Source: Oscillospiraceae bacterium (GTDB lineage Bacteria; Bacillota; Clostridia; Oscillospirales; Oscillospiraceae). From it: a stretch of 64,000 bases of DNA. Below the pieces are notes generated by a model. It did no database searches. It was not told the DNA's origin and saw nothing but the letters and a program-made list of their open reading frames with translations. Where the stretch lies: the NCBI GenBank assembly GCA_020025515.1, contig JAHHRZ010000006.1:43150-107149 (forward strand), read 5' to 3'. Made by a program: the position numbers and the translations under genes. Positions 26,103 to 34,217 of this stretch are shown piece after piece; position 1 is the first letter of the stretch; every line of letters starts with the position of its first letter.

Positions 26103-27086
26103 TTACAAATTCATATACCGACACAGAACCACTGCACCCTGGGCACGGGTAAGTGCCGCCCTGGGAAGCAGCCGTTTTCCGGGATAGCCCGTAAGAATCT
26201 GCTCTTCCACCACCCAGTTCATGGCTTCCTCTGCCCATCCGCTGACCTGATCTGCGTCTGTAAAATCCATCTTCCGGTCTTCTGTTTCCGAATTCACCAC
26301 TGCCTTGCTCTTGGCGTAACGATACAGCATGGTGGCCATCTCCTGCCGGCTGATGGCTTTTTGAGGGGCAAAGCATCCATCGCCTACCCCGTCTGTGATT
26401 CCCTGTTCCACAGCCCAGGATACTGCCTGTTCATAGTAGCATTGGGCGGGAACATCGGAAAAAGCGTGGTTCTTCCGGGGCTCAGGCTCCTGTTCCATGC
26501 GGTAGAGTGTGGTGACAAACATGGCCCGGTTCATTTTTTTATCCGGTGCAAAGGTGGTCTGCGTCACGCCCTCAAAGAGTCCTGCATAATAGGAATCCAG
26601 AATCTCTTCTTCTGCCCAGTGTCCCCGGATGTCTGCAAAGGGATTGAAGACGGCGGTCACATCCGCGGGGGCCAGCTCCACTTTGGTCTGCCCGGCATAG
26701 GCCTCCCCCATTTCGGCAGAAAAGGAGGCGTCACATTCTTTTATTGCCTCAAAGGTCAGAATGGCCAAATCCGCCCGGTGTTCCAGATTGCTGCCGACCC
26801 AGGCCAGAGATACCATTGCATCCTCTTCCCGGTTGACACTGGCCGCACCGGTTTGTGCCAGGAGCTGCACATCCTGCAAGGCCACTGCCTGGGAATCATA
26901 CTCCACCAGAATCCTGCCATTGGTGATTCCCTGCACCCCTTCCAGTCCCAGGGCAACACGGATTGTGCTGCCCTGGCGCTGGGCGGTCAGAGTGATTTTC
27001 CCGCCCTCTTCGGCGGCTGCTGCACCCATGGTCATGGTGAGGACCAGAAGCAGGGCAAACAGCAGAGCGAACGCTTTTCTACTCAT
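26103..27086 (-). CDS. Cohesin-like domain protein with three SLH domains (surface anchor)
   Basis: A 327-residue exported protein. Residues 1-25 form a signal peptide (AFALLFALLLVL...GAAAA). Residues 29-143 look like a cohesin: ITNGRILVEYDSQAVALQDV, then a strand-rich stretch ending LAILTFEA. Three S-layer homology domains follow: about 150-197 (ADIRGHWAEEEI...MNRAMFVTTLYR), 208-258 (FSDVPAQCYYEQAVSWAVEQ) and 275-327 (FTDADQVSGWAEEAMNWVV). SLH domains bind secondary cell-wall polysaccharide, so the protein should display its cohesin on the cell surface. The next gene encodes a dockerin-bearing protease, the natural binding partner. The cohesin call is by pattern only; a generic Ig-like domain is the alternative. 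Start chosen at the signal peptide with GGGAG upstream. Confidence 0.8.
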   Translation of the reverse strand: MSRKAFALLFALLLVLTMTMGAAAAEEGGKITLTAQRQGSTIRVALGLEGVQGITNGRILVEYDSQAVALQDVQLLAQTGAASVNREEDAMVSLAWVGSNLEHRADLAILTFEAIKECDASFSAEMGEAYAGQTKVELAPADVTAVFNPFADIRGHWAEEEILDSYYAGLFEGVTQTTFAPDKKMNRAMFVTTLYRMEQEPEPRKNHAFSDVPAQCYYEQAVSWAVEQGITDGVGDGCFAPQKAISRQEMATMLYRYAKSKAVVNSETEDRKMDFTDADQVSGWAEEAMNWVVEEQILTGYPGKRLLPRAALTRAQGAVVLCRYMNL

Positions 27087-27164
27087 GTCATTTTTCTCCC
27101 TTTCCTTTTTCTTTTTTCCCTTTTGGGTCAGTATGAAGATGATTTTCATACCGCTTGTATCTTT

Positions 27165-27173
27165 AGTATAGCA
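27165..27173 (-). promoter_or_regulatory. Extended -10 promoter of the cohesin-SLH / subtilase operon
   Basis: On the minus strand: TGCTATACT, an extended -10 element, about 80 bp before the gene. The matching -35 region (TATCTT at 17 bp) is weak, which suggests activator dependence or reliance on the TG motif. Confidence 0.5.
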
Positions 27174-27184
27174 CCACATTTAGC

Positions 27185-27231
27185 AAAAAGATAGGCAGCA
27201 TATTTGGGAAAATTTCACCAAATACGCTGCC
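27185..27231 (-). terminator. Terminator of the XRE-TPR regulator gene
   Basis: GGCAGCATATTTGG (27194-27207) pairs with CCAAATACGCTGCC (27218-27231), with one G-U wobble on the minus transcript. CTATCTTTTT follows on the minus strand. It separates the regulator from the cohesin-SLH promoter. Confidence 0.8.
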
Positions 27232-27254
27232 TTACGCTCTAATTTATTCAGAAT

Positions 27255-28406
27255 TCAGGAAAACTTTCGGATAATCTCACAGGCCTGCCGATATTGTCGG
27301 TGGGCTGTGAGCCATTCTTCCATCCATGCGGCATGAAACCGGGCAAAGCCCTTGGAAAACTGACTCTCCTGATGCTGAAAACACCGTGTCAGCAAAGCCC
27401 CGTACTCCTGTTTCTGGAGATAATTCGGGTCTTCCAACCGGAATCGGACCACTTGACACATTTCAGCGAAAATTTCCGCTCCCTGGGGCGGATTGTTGGG
27501 GAGATTTCCAAGAGGGGCTGTCTGTGCATTGTCCAGTGCTTTTAATGCCAGCTGGGTCTGACCCAGTTTTTCATAGCAAATGGCCAGCTTATGGAAATAC
27601 AGGGCCTCATTCCATGGATTTTCCAACAGATGCCGCAGAGCCTCCTCCGTCTTTCCCATCATAATCTCCGTGGTAGCCTGATTGTAGGCAATGATGGGAA
27701 TTTCCTCGGTCAAACGCAGACTTCTTGCCATGCGGCAGGCCGCTGAATAGTGATCCTGCATCTGTTCCAATTGATTCAGATTGCTGAAGCAGTTCCCCAG
27801 AAAAATCCGGCACTCACACATAATCGGCAGGCTTCCTTCCCGGCTTGCCTGGGAATAACCTCGCTGCAAATATTCCAGTGCCCGACCATAATCTCCCATC
27901 CAGTAGGCTCTTCTTCCTGCCTCCAGGAAATAATAGCCCTGTTCGGAGACACAAAGCAGCTCATGGAACTGTCCCGTGAGACACAGGAACAGATTATACT
28001 GCTGCTGATTCATTGCCTGGCGATACAGCTCGATGTTCTTAGGCTTTTGCCCCGTAACAACCCAATTCAAAATCAGCCAGTCCAATAGAAACGGGCTGGT
28101 GCAATCCTGCTCCTCTCGCTGGGTCAAGGCTTCTGCCAAATCCTGCACCCCTTCGCCGGAAAGCAGCCGCTCATAGCAGAACGCATACCAGGAAGAGGCC
28201 TCACTGCAAAAATCCGGCTCCTGGTGCCAGACAATGCCCAGTCGGTGAAACAGCAGCTCCACCACCTCTTCGCTTCCCTCCGCCTTTCCCTGCTCAATTT
28301 TTGAGAGGTAAGAAACGGCGCAAATTCCCTTGCACAGAGTACTCTGGGACCAATCCAAGTCCTGTCGATGCTTTTTGATGAGGATTCCTTGCAGCTTCTG
28401 TGACAT
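27255..28406 (-). CDS. XRE-type helix-turn-helix regulator with TPR-like C-terminal domain
   Basis: A 383-residue regulator. Residues 4-62 form an XRE helix-turn-helix (LIKKHRQDLDWSQSTLCKGI, VSYLSKIEQGKAEGSEE). The remaining ~320 residues are helical, with TPR-like repeats (for example RAYWMGDYGRALEYLQRGY and NPWNEALYFHKLAICYEKLG). This layout is shared with the RRNPP/Rgg/PlcR class, where the TPR part often binds a signalling peptide, but also with TPR regulators that bind none. AAGGGGG lies 8 nt before the ATG at 28406. It lies downstream of the TraX-family gene and upstream of the cohesin-SLH/subtilase operon, which it may control; that is inference. Confidence 0.8.
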   Translation of the reverse strand: MSQKLQGILIKKHRQDLDWSQSTLCKGICAVSYLSKIEQGKAEGSEEVVELLFHRLGIVWHQEPDFCSEASSWYAFCYERLLSGEGVQDLAEALTQREEQDCTSPFLLDWLILNWVVTGQKPKNIELYRQAMNQQQYNLFLCLTGQFHELLCVSEQGYYFLEAGRRAYWMGDYGRALEYLQRGYSQASREGSLPIMCECRIFLGNCFSNLNQLEQMQDHYSAACRMARSLRLTEEIPIIAYNQATTEIMMGKTEEALRHLLENPWNEALYFHKLAICYEKLGQTQLALKALDNAQTAPLGNLPNNPPQGAEIFAEMCQVVRFRLEDPNYLQKQEYGALLTRCFQHQESQFSKGFARFHAAWMEEWLTAHRQYRQACEIIRKFS

Positions 28407-28523
28407 TCTACTTGCCCCCTTTTTTATTCCATCCAATAAAAAACCTTGGCTTTTGATTCAAAGAAGAAAAAACAGCATGGTGCGATCAAATGCAGTGTCC
28501 CGGTCTGAGCGCTTACGGGTATC

Positions 28524-29291
28524 TTAAAACACAATCAAGGAAAGGAGCCAGACTGCCAAAAGCAGGATGGGATAGGTGAGGTACTTTCCCCATCTGGAGC
28601 CGCAGTCTTCTTCCTCGTTATAAAAGTGCAGAAACAAAAAGCCCAGAGGCGCCGCTATATAGAGGGGATTCAGAGTGGCGCAGAACAGTGACACCGCAGC
28701 GCTGACCGGAATCCGCTTCTCCTTCCACCGAAGCACCCACAAAATCAGCACCAGTGCCACAAGGGGCAGACCGTCCGGGACACCAAGGCTCATGACGCTC
28801 AGGGCCGCCATGACCGAAAGCATGACCTGAATCATCGCACCCCCAAGGCCCTGATCTTCCTGCATTTTGTAAAAATACAGCAGCACCAGACAAATTGCCA
28901 TGGCAAACATGGGGTTTCGAGAGCCGTTTGCCCAAACCGTGCCGCTTATGCACAGGTTATATGGAATCTCTGAGACAAGGGCCACTCCGAACATTCGCAG
29001 GATGTAACGGCCGGGATTCGAGGTATAGCGGAAGCCCTCCACCAATAAGAAGGCAAAGATGGGGGCTGCACAGGACTCCAGCGCCTGCAACACCAGAGAC
29101 AGCTTCAAAAGTCCCTGTCCATGGCTCCTCCACAGCTCCACCAACTCCTGACCGGTGGGGTTGTCCATCTGCGGCACCGCATGTAACAGGATTCCTTTTC
29201 CCACCATTCCTGCCAGGAGGAACAGAAAGCCCCATAGCCGCAGTCCCCGGGCGGTCAGGCCCTTTCGGTTGGATGTACCAAGCTCATTCAT
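28524..29291 (-). CDS. TraX family membrane protein
   Basis: A 255-residue membrane protein with about seven to eight hydrophobic segments. The TraX-family landmarks are the helix pair around FAFLLVEGFRYTSNPGRYILR and ALVSEIPYNLCISG. F-plasmid TraX is linked to pilin N-acetylation; chromosomal homologues in Firmicutes are common and uncharacterised. GAAAGGAGC precedes the ATG. It is followed after 117 bp by the XRE-TPR regulator without an obvious terminator, so both may be transcribed from the promoter at 29428-29456. Confidence 0.8.
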   Translation of the reverse strand: MNELGTSNRKGLTARGLRLWGFLFLLAGMVGKGILLHAVPQMDNPTGQELVELWRSHGQGLLKLSLVLQALESCAAPIFAFLLVEGFRYTSNPGRYILRMFGVALVSEIPYNLCISGTVWANGSRNPMFAMAICLVLLYFYKMQEDQGLGGAMIQVMLSVMAALSVMSLGVPDGLPLVALVLILWVLRWKEKRIPVSAAVSLFCATLNPLYIAAPLGFLFLHFYNEEEDCGSRWGKYLTYPILLLAVWLLSLIVF

Positions 29292-29427
29292 GATTTTGCT
29301 CCTTTCAGGGGCTTCGCCCCGGGAAGTAAGGTAATTTTTGTAAGAATCCGGGCATATAGGCTCTGCAATTCCAGAATTTTTGCCGGAATACAGGTCGCTC
29401 TACCCACCGCCGTCTGTCTGCAACGCT

Positions 29428-29456
29428 AGTATAGCATTGCTTCCCGGTTTTCTCAA
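29428..29456 (-). promoter_or_regulatory. Promoter of the TraX-family gene
   Basis: On the minus strand: TTGAGA (29451-29456), 17-bp spacer, TATACT (29428-29433), preceded by TGC. It lies about 135 bp before the start. The leader contains a GGGGC-GAA-GCCCC hairpin near 29310-29322. Confidence 0.7.
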
Positions 29457-29479
29457 TGGGATTTTCCCGGACAAACCTT

Positions 29480-29509
29480 CGGGGCTGCCTCAAAATGGAG
29501 ACAGCCCCG
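29480..29509 (-). terminator. Probable terminator after the DUF4317 gene
   Basis: CGGGGCTG (29480-29487) pairs with CAGCCCCG (29502-29509), beginning right after the DUF4317 stop codon. The following minus-strand sequence is AAGGTTTG, so the T-run is poor and termination may be weak. Confidence 0.5.
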
Positions 29510-29513
29510 GGGG

Positions 29514-30647
29514 TTATTCTTCAATTTGAATGGGCACGCCGTTAAGCTCTACCCCTTCTTCCGCCCGGATCAGGATGTACTTGGCACCCCCCAGCACTCT
29601 GGTTTCCATCAAATCCCACCGCTCCGGGTTCACCTTGATGGTCACATCGGGGGTTTTCACTTCCAGCTGCTTGGGGTCCACCACATTTCTGGGGCTTAAA
29701 TCCATATCCTGCCCGAAGGCCTGGTCGTACTCCTGGCCGAAGGTCTCCACCTTCTCCTCCGAGACGCCGCAGCTGGCCAGCACACCCTTGACGGTACTCT
29801 TGGTCACCGTGAGAGGCTCCGGCTCCTTGCTCTCCTTGTGCTCCTGGATCATGTTCACAAGCTGTCCCCGGACCGCCTGCACCGTCTCCATAGAGGCCTC
29901 TTCTCCCAGAGACAGGCCCAGAATACTTTCAAAATTTACCTTCTGCTCCCCCGCTGGCATGGGGGCCGGGGTTTTGAATATGGCATCAATGAATGCGTCC
30001 TGGCTGAGAGAAATATTGCGGCAGTAGTACAGCGCACCATAGAGGTTTGTGGCACGGCCGTCAAAGGCCGGGAACAAAAAGCCCACCTCAGGGGAGCCAA
30101 CCACCCAGTCCGTGGCACGGCTGTGGAACTCTCCTGCGTTTACATGGTAAGTCAGGGCGGTTTTGGTCAGCTTCACCGGGCAGATGGAACACAGGATGTA
30201 CCGGAATACCGTCTCAGAGCCCTCAGAAAAGGCGATATCGTCCTTTCCCTTGAAGGGGACATCGTATGCATCCGCTGCCAAAAGGATCAGATAGCTGCCC
30301 TCAATGTCCAGAGACTCTATGATTTTGTGATACAGCTCATGGAGCAGCTCTTCATTTTCCGTTCCGCCGTCTCGCAGAGCCATAAGGAGCTTGTGCTCCT
30401 CCCCGCTTGCCACCTGCTCCGTGGCAAAGGAGATGTCCACCAGATTTTTCCCCTGGGTGCCGGACATGGTTCGGCGCAGAAGAGCCAGAATCCGTTCTCC
30501 CTCATCCTCCGACAAAACGCCCAGAGACTGGTCAAACTCAGACAGGATCTCCTTTTTTTCATTGACATAGCATCCCCGGACCCGGGTAATGCTGGTTTTT
30601 TCGGGTTTGAGCCGCCGACGCAGCTCGCCAATTTCTTTCTCGTTCAT
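29514..30647 (-). CDS. DUF4317 domain-containing protein
   Basis: A 377-residue cytoplasmic protein matching the DUF4317 family of Clostridia, function unknown. Characteristic features are the N-terminal MNEKEIGELRRRLKPEKTSI, RGCYVNEKKEI, the middle block SEVGF-like SPEVGFLFPAFDGRATNLYG (written here as seen: SPEVGFLFPAFDG), and the C-terminal VVDPKQLEVKTPDVTIKVN. No signal peptide, membrane segment or catalytic motif is evident. It is 36 bp downstream of the fucosidase gene on the same strand and is probably co-transcribed with it, which gives no firm clue to its job. Confidence 0.85.
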   Translation of the reverse strand: MNEKEIGELRRRLKPEKTSITRVRGCYVNEKKEILSEFDQSLGVLSEDEGERILALLRRTMSGTQGKNLVDISFATEQVASGEEHKLLMALRDGGTENEELLHELYHKIIESLDIEGSYLILLAADAYDVPFKGKDDIAFSEGSETVFRYILCSICPVKLTKTALTYHVNAGEFHSRATDWVVGSPEVGFLFPAFDGRATNLYGALYYCRNISLSQDAFIDAIFKTPAPMPAGEQKVNFESILGLSLGEEASMETVQAVRGQLVNMIQEHKESKEPEPLTVTKSTVKGVLASCGVSEEKVETFGQEYDQAFGQDMDLSPRNVVDPKQLEVKTPDVTIKVNPERWDLMETRVLGGAKYILIRAEEGVELNGVPIQIEE

Positions 30648-30683
30648 AACATTCCTTCTATTCCGTCCACATCAGGGACTTTG

Positions 30684-31994
30684 TTATTTCAAAAACAGTT
30701 CAATGACCGGCACCAGACTCTGGGGCTTCACCGCAGGCAGATTGATGACCAGCAGATCCTCCTGCCGGGTGGCACCCAGGGAGAAATGCTCCACCATGCC
30801 CTCCGTAAAGGTCAGCTCGCTGCCATCCTCCAAAAACTGGGCATATTCCACCTTTCCGGCCAGACCCGGCAGCTTCAAATAGGCGTAGGGGTAGGAAAAC
30901 AGGTGGACATACAGGCGGCTTCCATCCTGGCTCTGGGTAAAGCGGCAATCCGCCGGGGCCTTGAATTCCGGCTCCGCCATGGTGCAGCCATAAATAGAGC
31001 GGCTGTTATAGGCCATCCACTGCCCGTAGACCTCCAGGGCCTTGCAGGCACGGTGGTCAAAATAGCCCCGGGCTGTGGGGCCTACATTCATCAGGAGGTT
31101 TCCGCCCAGGCTCACGGTTTCAATCAGCATCCGGATCAGCATTTCCGGGGACTTCCAGCTCATTTCATCCCGATAGTAGCCCCAGGAGCCGGAAAAGGTC
31201 TGGCAGGCCTCCCAGGTCACCAGCTCCCCCGTTTCCGGATGCTTCACCCAGCTTTTGGGCTGGTACTGCTCCGGTGTCCACAGATCCTGATCGATTTCCG
31301 CCCGGTTATCAATGATGATTTCCGGCTGAAGCTCCCGGGCCAGGGCAATCAGTTTTTCCGATTCCCAGTCCTGCTTCCCTTTTCCCTTCATCCACGGTTC
31401 CCCGAACTGGTTCTCGGAATAAGAGAAATCAAACCACAAAATATCGATGGTTCCATAGTTGGTCAGAAGCTCACGGACCTGATCTCTCATGTAGGCGCTG
31501 TAACGCTTCATGTCCCGGCCCTGGTTGAGCTGCCGGGCCTGGGGGTCCTTGCGCCGCGGATGGAGCATGTCTATGGTGAAATCCGGGTGGTGCCAGTCCA
31601 GAAGGGAGTAATAAAATCCCACCTTCAGCCCCTCTGCCCGAAACGCCTCCACATACTCCCGGAGCAGATCCCGACCGGCGGGGGTGTTGGTGCATTTATA
31701 ATCCGTATAGGCAGAGTCAAACATGCAAAAGCCGTCGTGGTGCTTGGCTGTCATCACGGCGTATTTCATCCCCGCCGCCCGGGCCATGGCCGCCCACTTC
31801 CTGGGCTCATAGAGGTCCGGGTCAAAGAACTTGAAATAGCGCTGGTACTGGGCCTCGGTCATGCACTCGTTGGACTTGACCCATTCATGCCGTGCAGCCA
31901 TGGCATACAGTCCCCAGTGGATGAACATTCCGAATCGGTCATGAGTGAACCAGGCGGTGTTGCCCGGTGTTTTCTTTGTAACGTAGCTGGACAT
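30684..31994 (-). CDS. Alpha-L-fucosidase, GH29
   Basis: A 436-residue glycoside hydrolase family 29 enzyme removing terminal alpha-L-fucose. Family landmarks: RFGMFIHWGLYA near residue 20, MTAKHHDGFCMFDS near 80, and IDILWFDFSYSEN, in which Asp189 is the predicted nucleophile; GGNLLMNVGPTARG follows near 300. No signal peptide is present, so it acts in the cytoplasm on imported fuco-oligosaccharides, or leaves by an unseen route. A short C-terminal beta-domain is included. Fucosidases fit a gut organism using host or milk glycans (inference). No fucose catabolic genes are near. Confidence 0.92.
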   Translation of the reverse strand: MSSYVTKKTPGNTAWFTHDRFGMFIHWGLYAMAARHEWVKSNECMTEAQYQRYFKFFDPDLYEPRKWAAMARAAGMKYAVMTAKHHDGFCMFDSAYTDYKCTNTPAGRDLLREYVEAFRAEGLKVGFYYSLLDWHHPDFTIDMLHPRRKDPQARQLNQGRDMKRYSAYMRDQVRELLTNYGTIDILWFDFSYSENQFGEPWMKGKGKQDWESEKLIALARELQPEIIIDNRAEIDQDLWTPEQYQPKSWVKHPETGELVTWEACQTFSGSWGYYRDEMSWKSPEMLIRMLIETVSLGGNLLMNVGPTARGYFDHRACKALEVYGQWMAYNSRSIYGCTMAEPEFKAPADCRFTQSQDGSRLYVHLFSYPYAYLKLPGLAGKVEYAQFLEDGSELTFTEGMVEHFSLGATRQEDLLVINLPAVKPQSLVPVIELFLK

Positions 31995-32135
31995 TTTGTT
32001 GTCTCCCCTCAGAGCAAAGGTGTGCTATTTATCATACCCTGCCTTCTGCTTTTCGTCAAGTGCAAAGGGAACATCCTTCCTCATTCGGGCATTTCTCTTT
32101 TCTTTTAGATTTTCCACAACCCCTGTTGAAAACAG

Positions 32136-32166
32136 AAAAATCCCCTCCCGAAAAACCGGGAGGGGA
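32136..32166 (-). terminator. Terminator of the S10-spc-alpha ribosomal cluster
   Basis: TCCCCTCCCG (32141-32150) pairs with CGGGAGGGGA (32157-32166); the minus-strand transcript continues with TTTTTC. It lies just after the rplQ stop. Confidence 0.93.
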
Positions 32167-32187
32167 CAGAAACGACAGTTACGTCAA

Positions 32188-32529
32188 TTATACCAGCTCA
32201 ATGACAGCCATCTCAGCGGCGTCACCGCGGCGAGCGCCCAGGCGAGTCACTCTGGTGTAGCCGCCGTTGCGGTCAGCATACTTGGGAGCAACTTCCTTAA
32301 ACAGCTTCTGGACAACATCCTCTTTGGTGATGTAGCCCATAGCGCGGCGGTAAGCAGCCAGGTTGCCCTTCTTGCCCAGGGTGATCATCTTCTCCACCAC
32401 GGGCTGCACTTCCTTAGCCTTATAGAAAGTGGTCTCGATCTTGCCGTTGGCCAGCAGATCGGTGGTCAGCTGACGCAGCAGTGCTTTTCTCTGTGCACTG
32501 TTTCTGCCGAGCTTACGAGTACCGAACAT
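32188..32529 (-). CDS. rplQ: 50S ribosomal protein L17
   Basis: A 113-residue L17, which sits near the exit tunnel of the large subunit. The N-terminal signature RKLGRNSAQRKALLRQLTTD and the C-terminal RLGARRGDAAEMAVIEL are intact. It is the last gene of the ribosomal supercluster, 30 bp after rpoA; in many Firmicutes ECF transporter genes and truA follow L17, but here a strong terminator ends the cluster. Confidence 0.98.
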   Translation of the reverse strand: MFGTRKLGRNSAQRKALLRQLTTDLLANGKIETTFYKAKEVQPVVEKMITLGKKGNLAAYRRAMGYITKEDVVQKLFKEVAPKYADRNGGYTRVTRLGARRGDAAEMAVIELV

Positions 32530-32559
32530 TCGCGTATCCTCCTTACGTTAACAAGGTAA

Positions 32560-33519
32560 TTAGTTGTTGTTGCCGGATTCTTCACTGGCCAGGGAAAGAC
32601 CCATCATCTCCAGCTTCTTCTGCACTTCGTCCAGGGACTTCTTGCCCATGTTGCGAACCTTCATCATATCTTCACCGGTCTTGGAAATCAGATCCTCCAC
32701 GGTGTTGATGTTGGCTCTCTTCAGGCAGTTGAAGCTCCGAACGGACAGATCCAGCTCGTCGATGGTCATTGCAAGAACCTTATTGGTGCCCTTCTCTTCC
32801 TTCTCCACAACGGTGGAGGCACTGGCCACACTCTCAGACAGGTTCGTAAACAGGCTCAGGTGGTCAGACAGAATCTTTGCGCCCAGAGAAACAGCGTCCC
32901 GGGCGGAAATTGTAGAGTCGGTCCAGACCTCCAGGGTCAGCTTATCGTAGTCGGTCATGTTGCCAACACGGGTGTTTTCTACAGTGTAGTTCACCTTATA
33001 AACAGGCGTGTAGATGGAATCGACGGGAATGACACCAATGACAGTCTGAGGTGTCTTGTTCCGGTCAGCAGAGACATAGCCGCGGCCGTGGCTCATGGTG
33101 ATCTCCATATTGAATGTGGCATCGGCACCCAGGGTCGCAATGTGCAGATCCGGATTCAGGATCTCCACTTCCCCGTCGGCCTTGATATCACCTGCGGTCA
33201 CTTCACAGGGGCCCACTGCGTCGATATACACAGTCTTGACACCCTGGCAGTGCAGCTTTGCGATGATTCTCTTCACATTCAGTACGATCTCGGTGACATC
33301 TTCCTTGACACCGGGAATCGTGGAAAACTCATGCTGGACGCCGGCGATCTTGATGGAGGTCGCAGCCGTGCCAGGCAGAGAGGACAGCAAAATTCTTCTC
33401 AGGGAGTTACCCAGAGTTGTACCGTAGCCCCGTTCAAGAGGTTCCACCACGTACTTGCCATAAGAGGCATCTTCGGGAGAATCCATGCACACAATGCGCG
33501 GCTTTTCAATTTCTACCAT
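32560..33519 (-). CDS. rpoA: DNA-directed RNA polymerase subunit alpha
   Basis: A 319-residue alpha subunit that nucleates core RNA polymerase assembly. The N-terminal dimerisation domain holds GYGTTLGNSLRRILLSSLPG near residue 30; the C-terminal domain that contacts UP elements and activators includes LDLSVRSFNCLKRANINTVE near 250, after a flexible linker. Upstream, between rpsD and rpoA, lies a stable hairpin at 33545-33562. Ribosome binding site GGAGGGTATTTATTC fits the ATG. Confidence 0.98.
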   Translation of the reverse strand: MVEIEKPRIVCMDSPEDASYGKYVVEPLERGYGTTLGNSLRRILLSSLPGTAATSIKIAGVQHEFSTIPGVKEDVTEIVLNVKRIIAKLHCQGVKTVYIDAVGPCEVTAGDIKADGEVEILNPDLHIATLGADATFNMEITMSHGRGYVSADRNKTPQTVIGVIPVDSIYTPVYKVNYTVENTRVGNMTDYDKLTLEVWTDSTISARDAVSLGAKILSDHLSLFTNLSESVASASTVVEKEEKGTNKVLAMTIDELDLSVRSFNCLKRANINTVEDLISKTGEDMMKVRNMGKKSLDEVQKKLEMMGLSLASEESGNNN

Positions 33520-33544
33520 GAATAAATACCCTCCTTTTCACCTT

Positions 33545-33562
33545 GCGGGGCCGAAGCCCCGC
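33545..33562 (-). promoter_or_regulatory. UUCG-tetraloop hairpin between rpsD and rpoA
   Basis: On the minus-strand RNA, GCGGGGC-UUCG-GCCCCGC forms a 7-bp stem with a C(UUCG)G tetraloop, one of the most stable known. No T-run follows, so it is not a terminator. It may set the S4/alpha expression ratio by mRNA processing or stability. Confidence 0.6.
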
Positions 33563-33596
33563 TACATTCAGCTTACCAATCAATGAGGGCAAAACA

Positions 33597-34193
33597 TTAC
33601 TTGGAGTACAACTCGACGATCAGGTGCTCGGCGATCTCAAAGTCAATGTCTTCCTTGGTAGGAATGGCGACAACCTTACCCTGCAGGGTGTTCTTGTCAC
33701 GATCCAGCCACTTGGGAGCGGCAACGAAGGCGTCATCTTCCTTCATCTTCTTGAAGCGAGCCTTGGTGATGCTGGCCTCGGAAACGGCGACGATGTCACC
33801 GATCTTCACCTGGAAAGAGGGCACATCCACCCGCTTGCCGTTGACGGTGAAGTGGCCGTGGGACACCAGCTGGCGAGCCTCACGACGGGTGGAAGCGTAG
33901 CCCAGGCGGTACACGACATTGTCCAGGCGGCGCTCCAGCATGCTCAGGAGCACTGCACCGGTATTCCCTTCGGCACGGGAAGCCTTCTCGTAGTAGGTAC
34001 GGAACTGCTTCTCCAGGATGCCATAAACAAACTTGACCTTCTGCTTTTCCGTCAGCTGCAGGGCGTACTCAGACTTCTTGGCTCTTCTCTGACCGCCGGG
34101 GTTCTTGTTGGAAGTCTTGGAGTAACCCATTGCGGCAGGAGAAACGCCGAGAGTTCTGCAACGCTTCAGGACGGGCTGCATGTTCTTAGCCAT
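33597..34193 (-). CDS. rpsD: 30S ribosomal protein S4
   Basis: A 198-residue S4, a primary 16S rRNA binder in 30S assembly. The S4 RNA-binding domain near residues 90-150 (MLERRLDNVVYRLGYASTRR, then QLVSHGHFTVNGKRV) is clear. The N-terminus (YSKTSNKNPGGQRRAKKSEY) lacks the zinc-binding cysteines found in some S4 proteins. It lies in the alpha-operon part of the cluster between rpsK and rpoA. Confidence 0.98.
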   Translation of the reverse strand: MAKNMQPVLKRCRTLGVSPAAMGYSKTSNKNPGGQRRAKKSEYALQLTEKQKVKFVYGILEKQFRTYYEKASRAEGNTGAVLLSMLERRLDNVVYRLGYASTRREARQLVSHGHFTVNGKRVDVPSFQVKIGDIVAVSEASITKARFKKMKEDDAFVAAPKWLDRDKNTLQGKVVAIPTKEDIDFEIAEHLIVELYSK

Positions 34194-34217
34194 AATTCAA
34201 TTTCCTCCTATAGCGAA

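Noticed and set aside
29305..29493. 62-codon minus-strand frame before the TraX-family gene
   Set aside because: It contains the TraX promoter and has no ribosome binding site.
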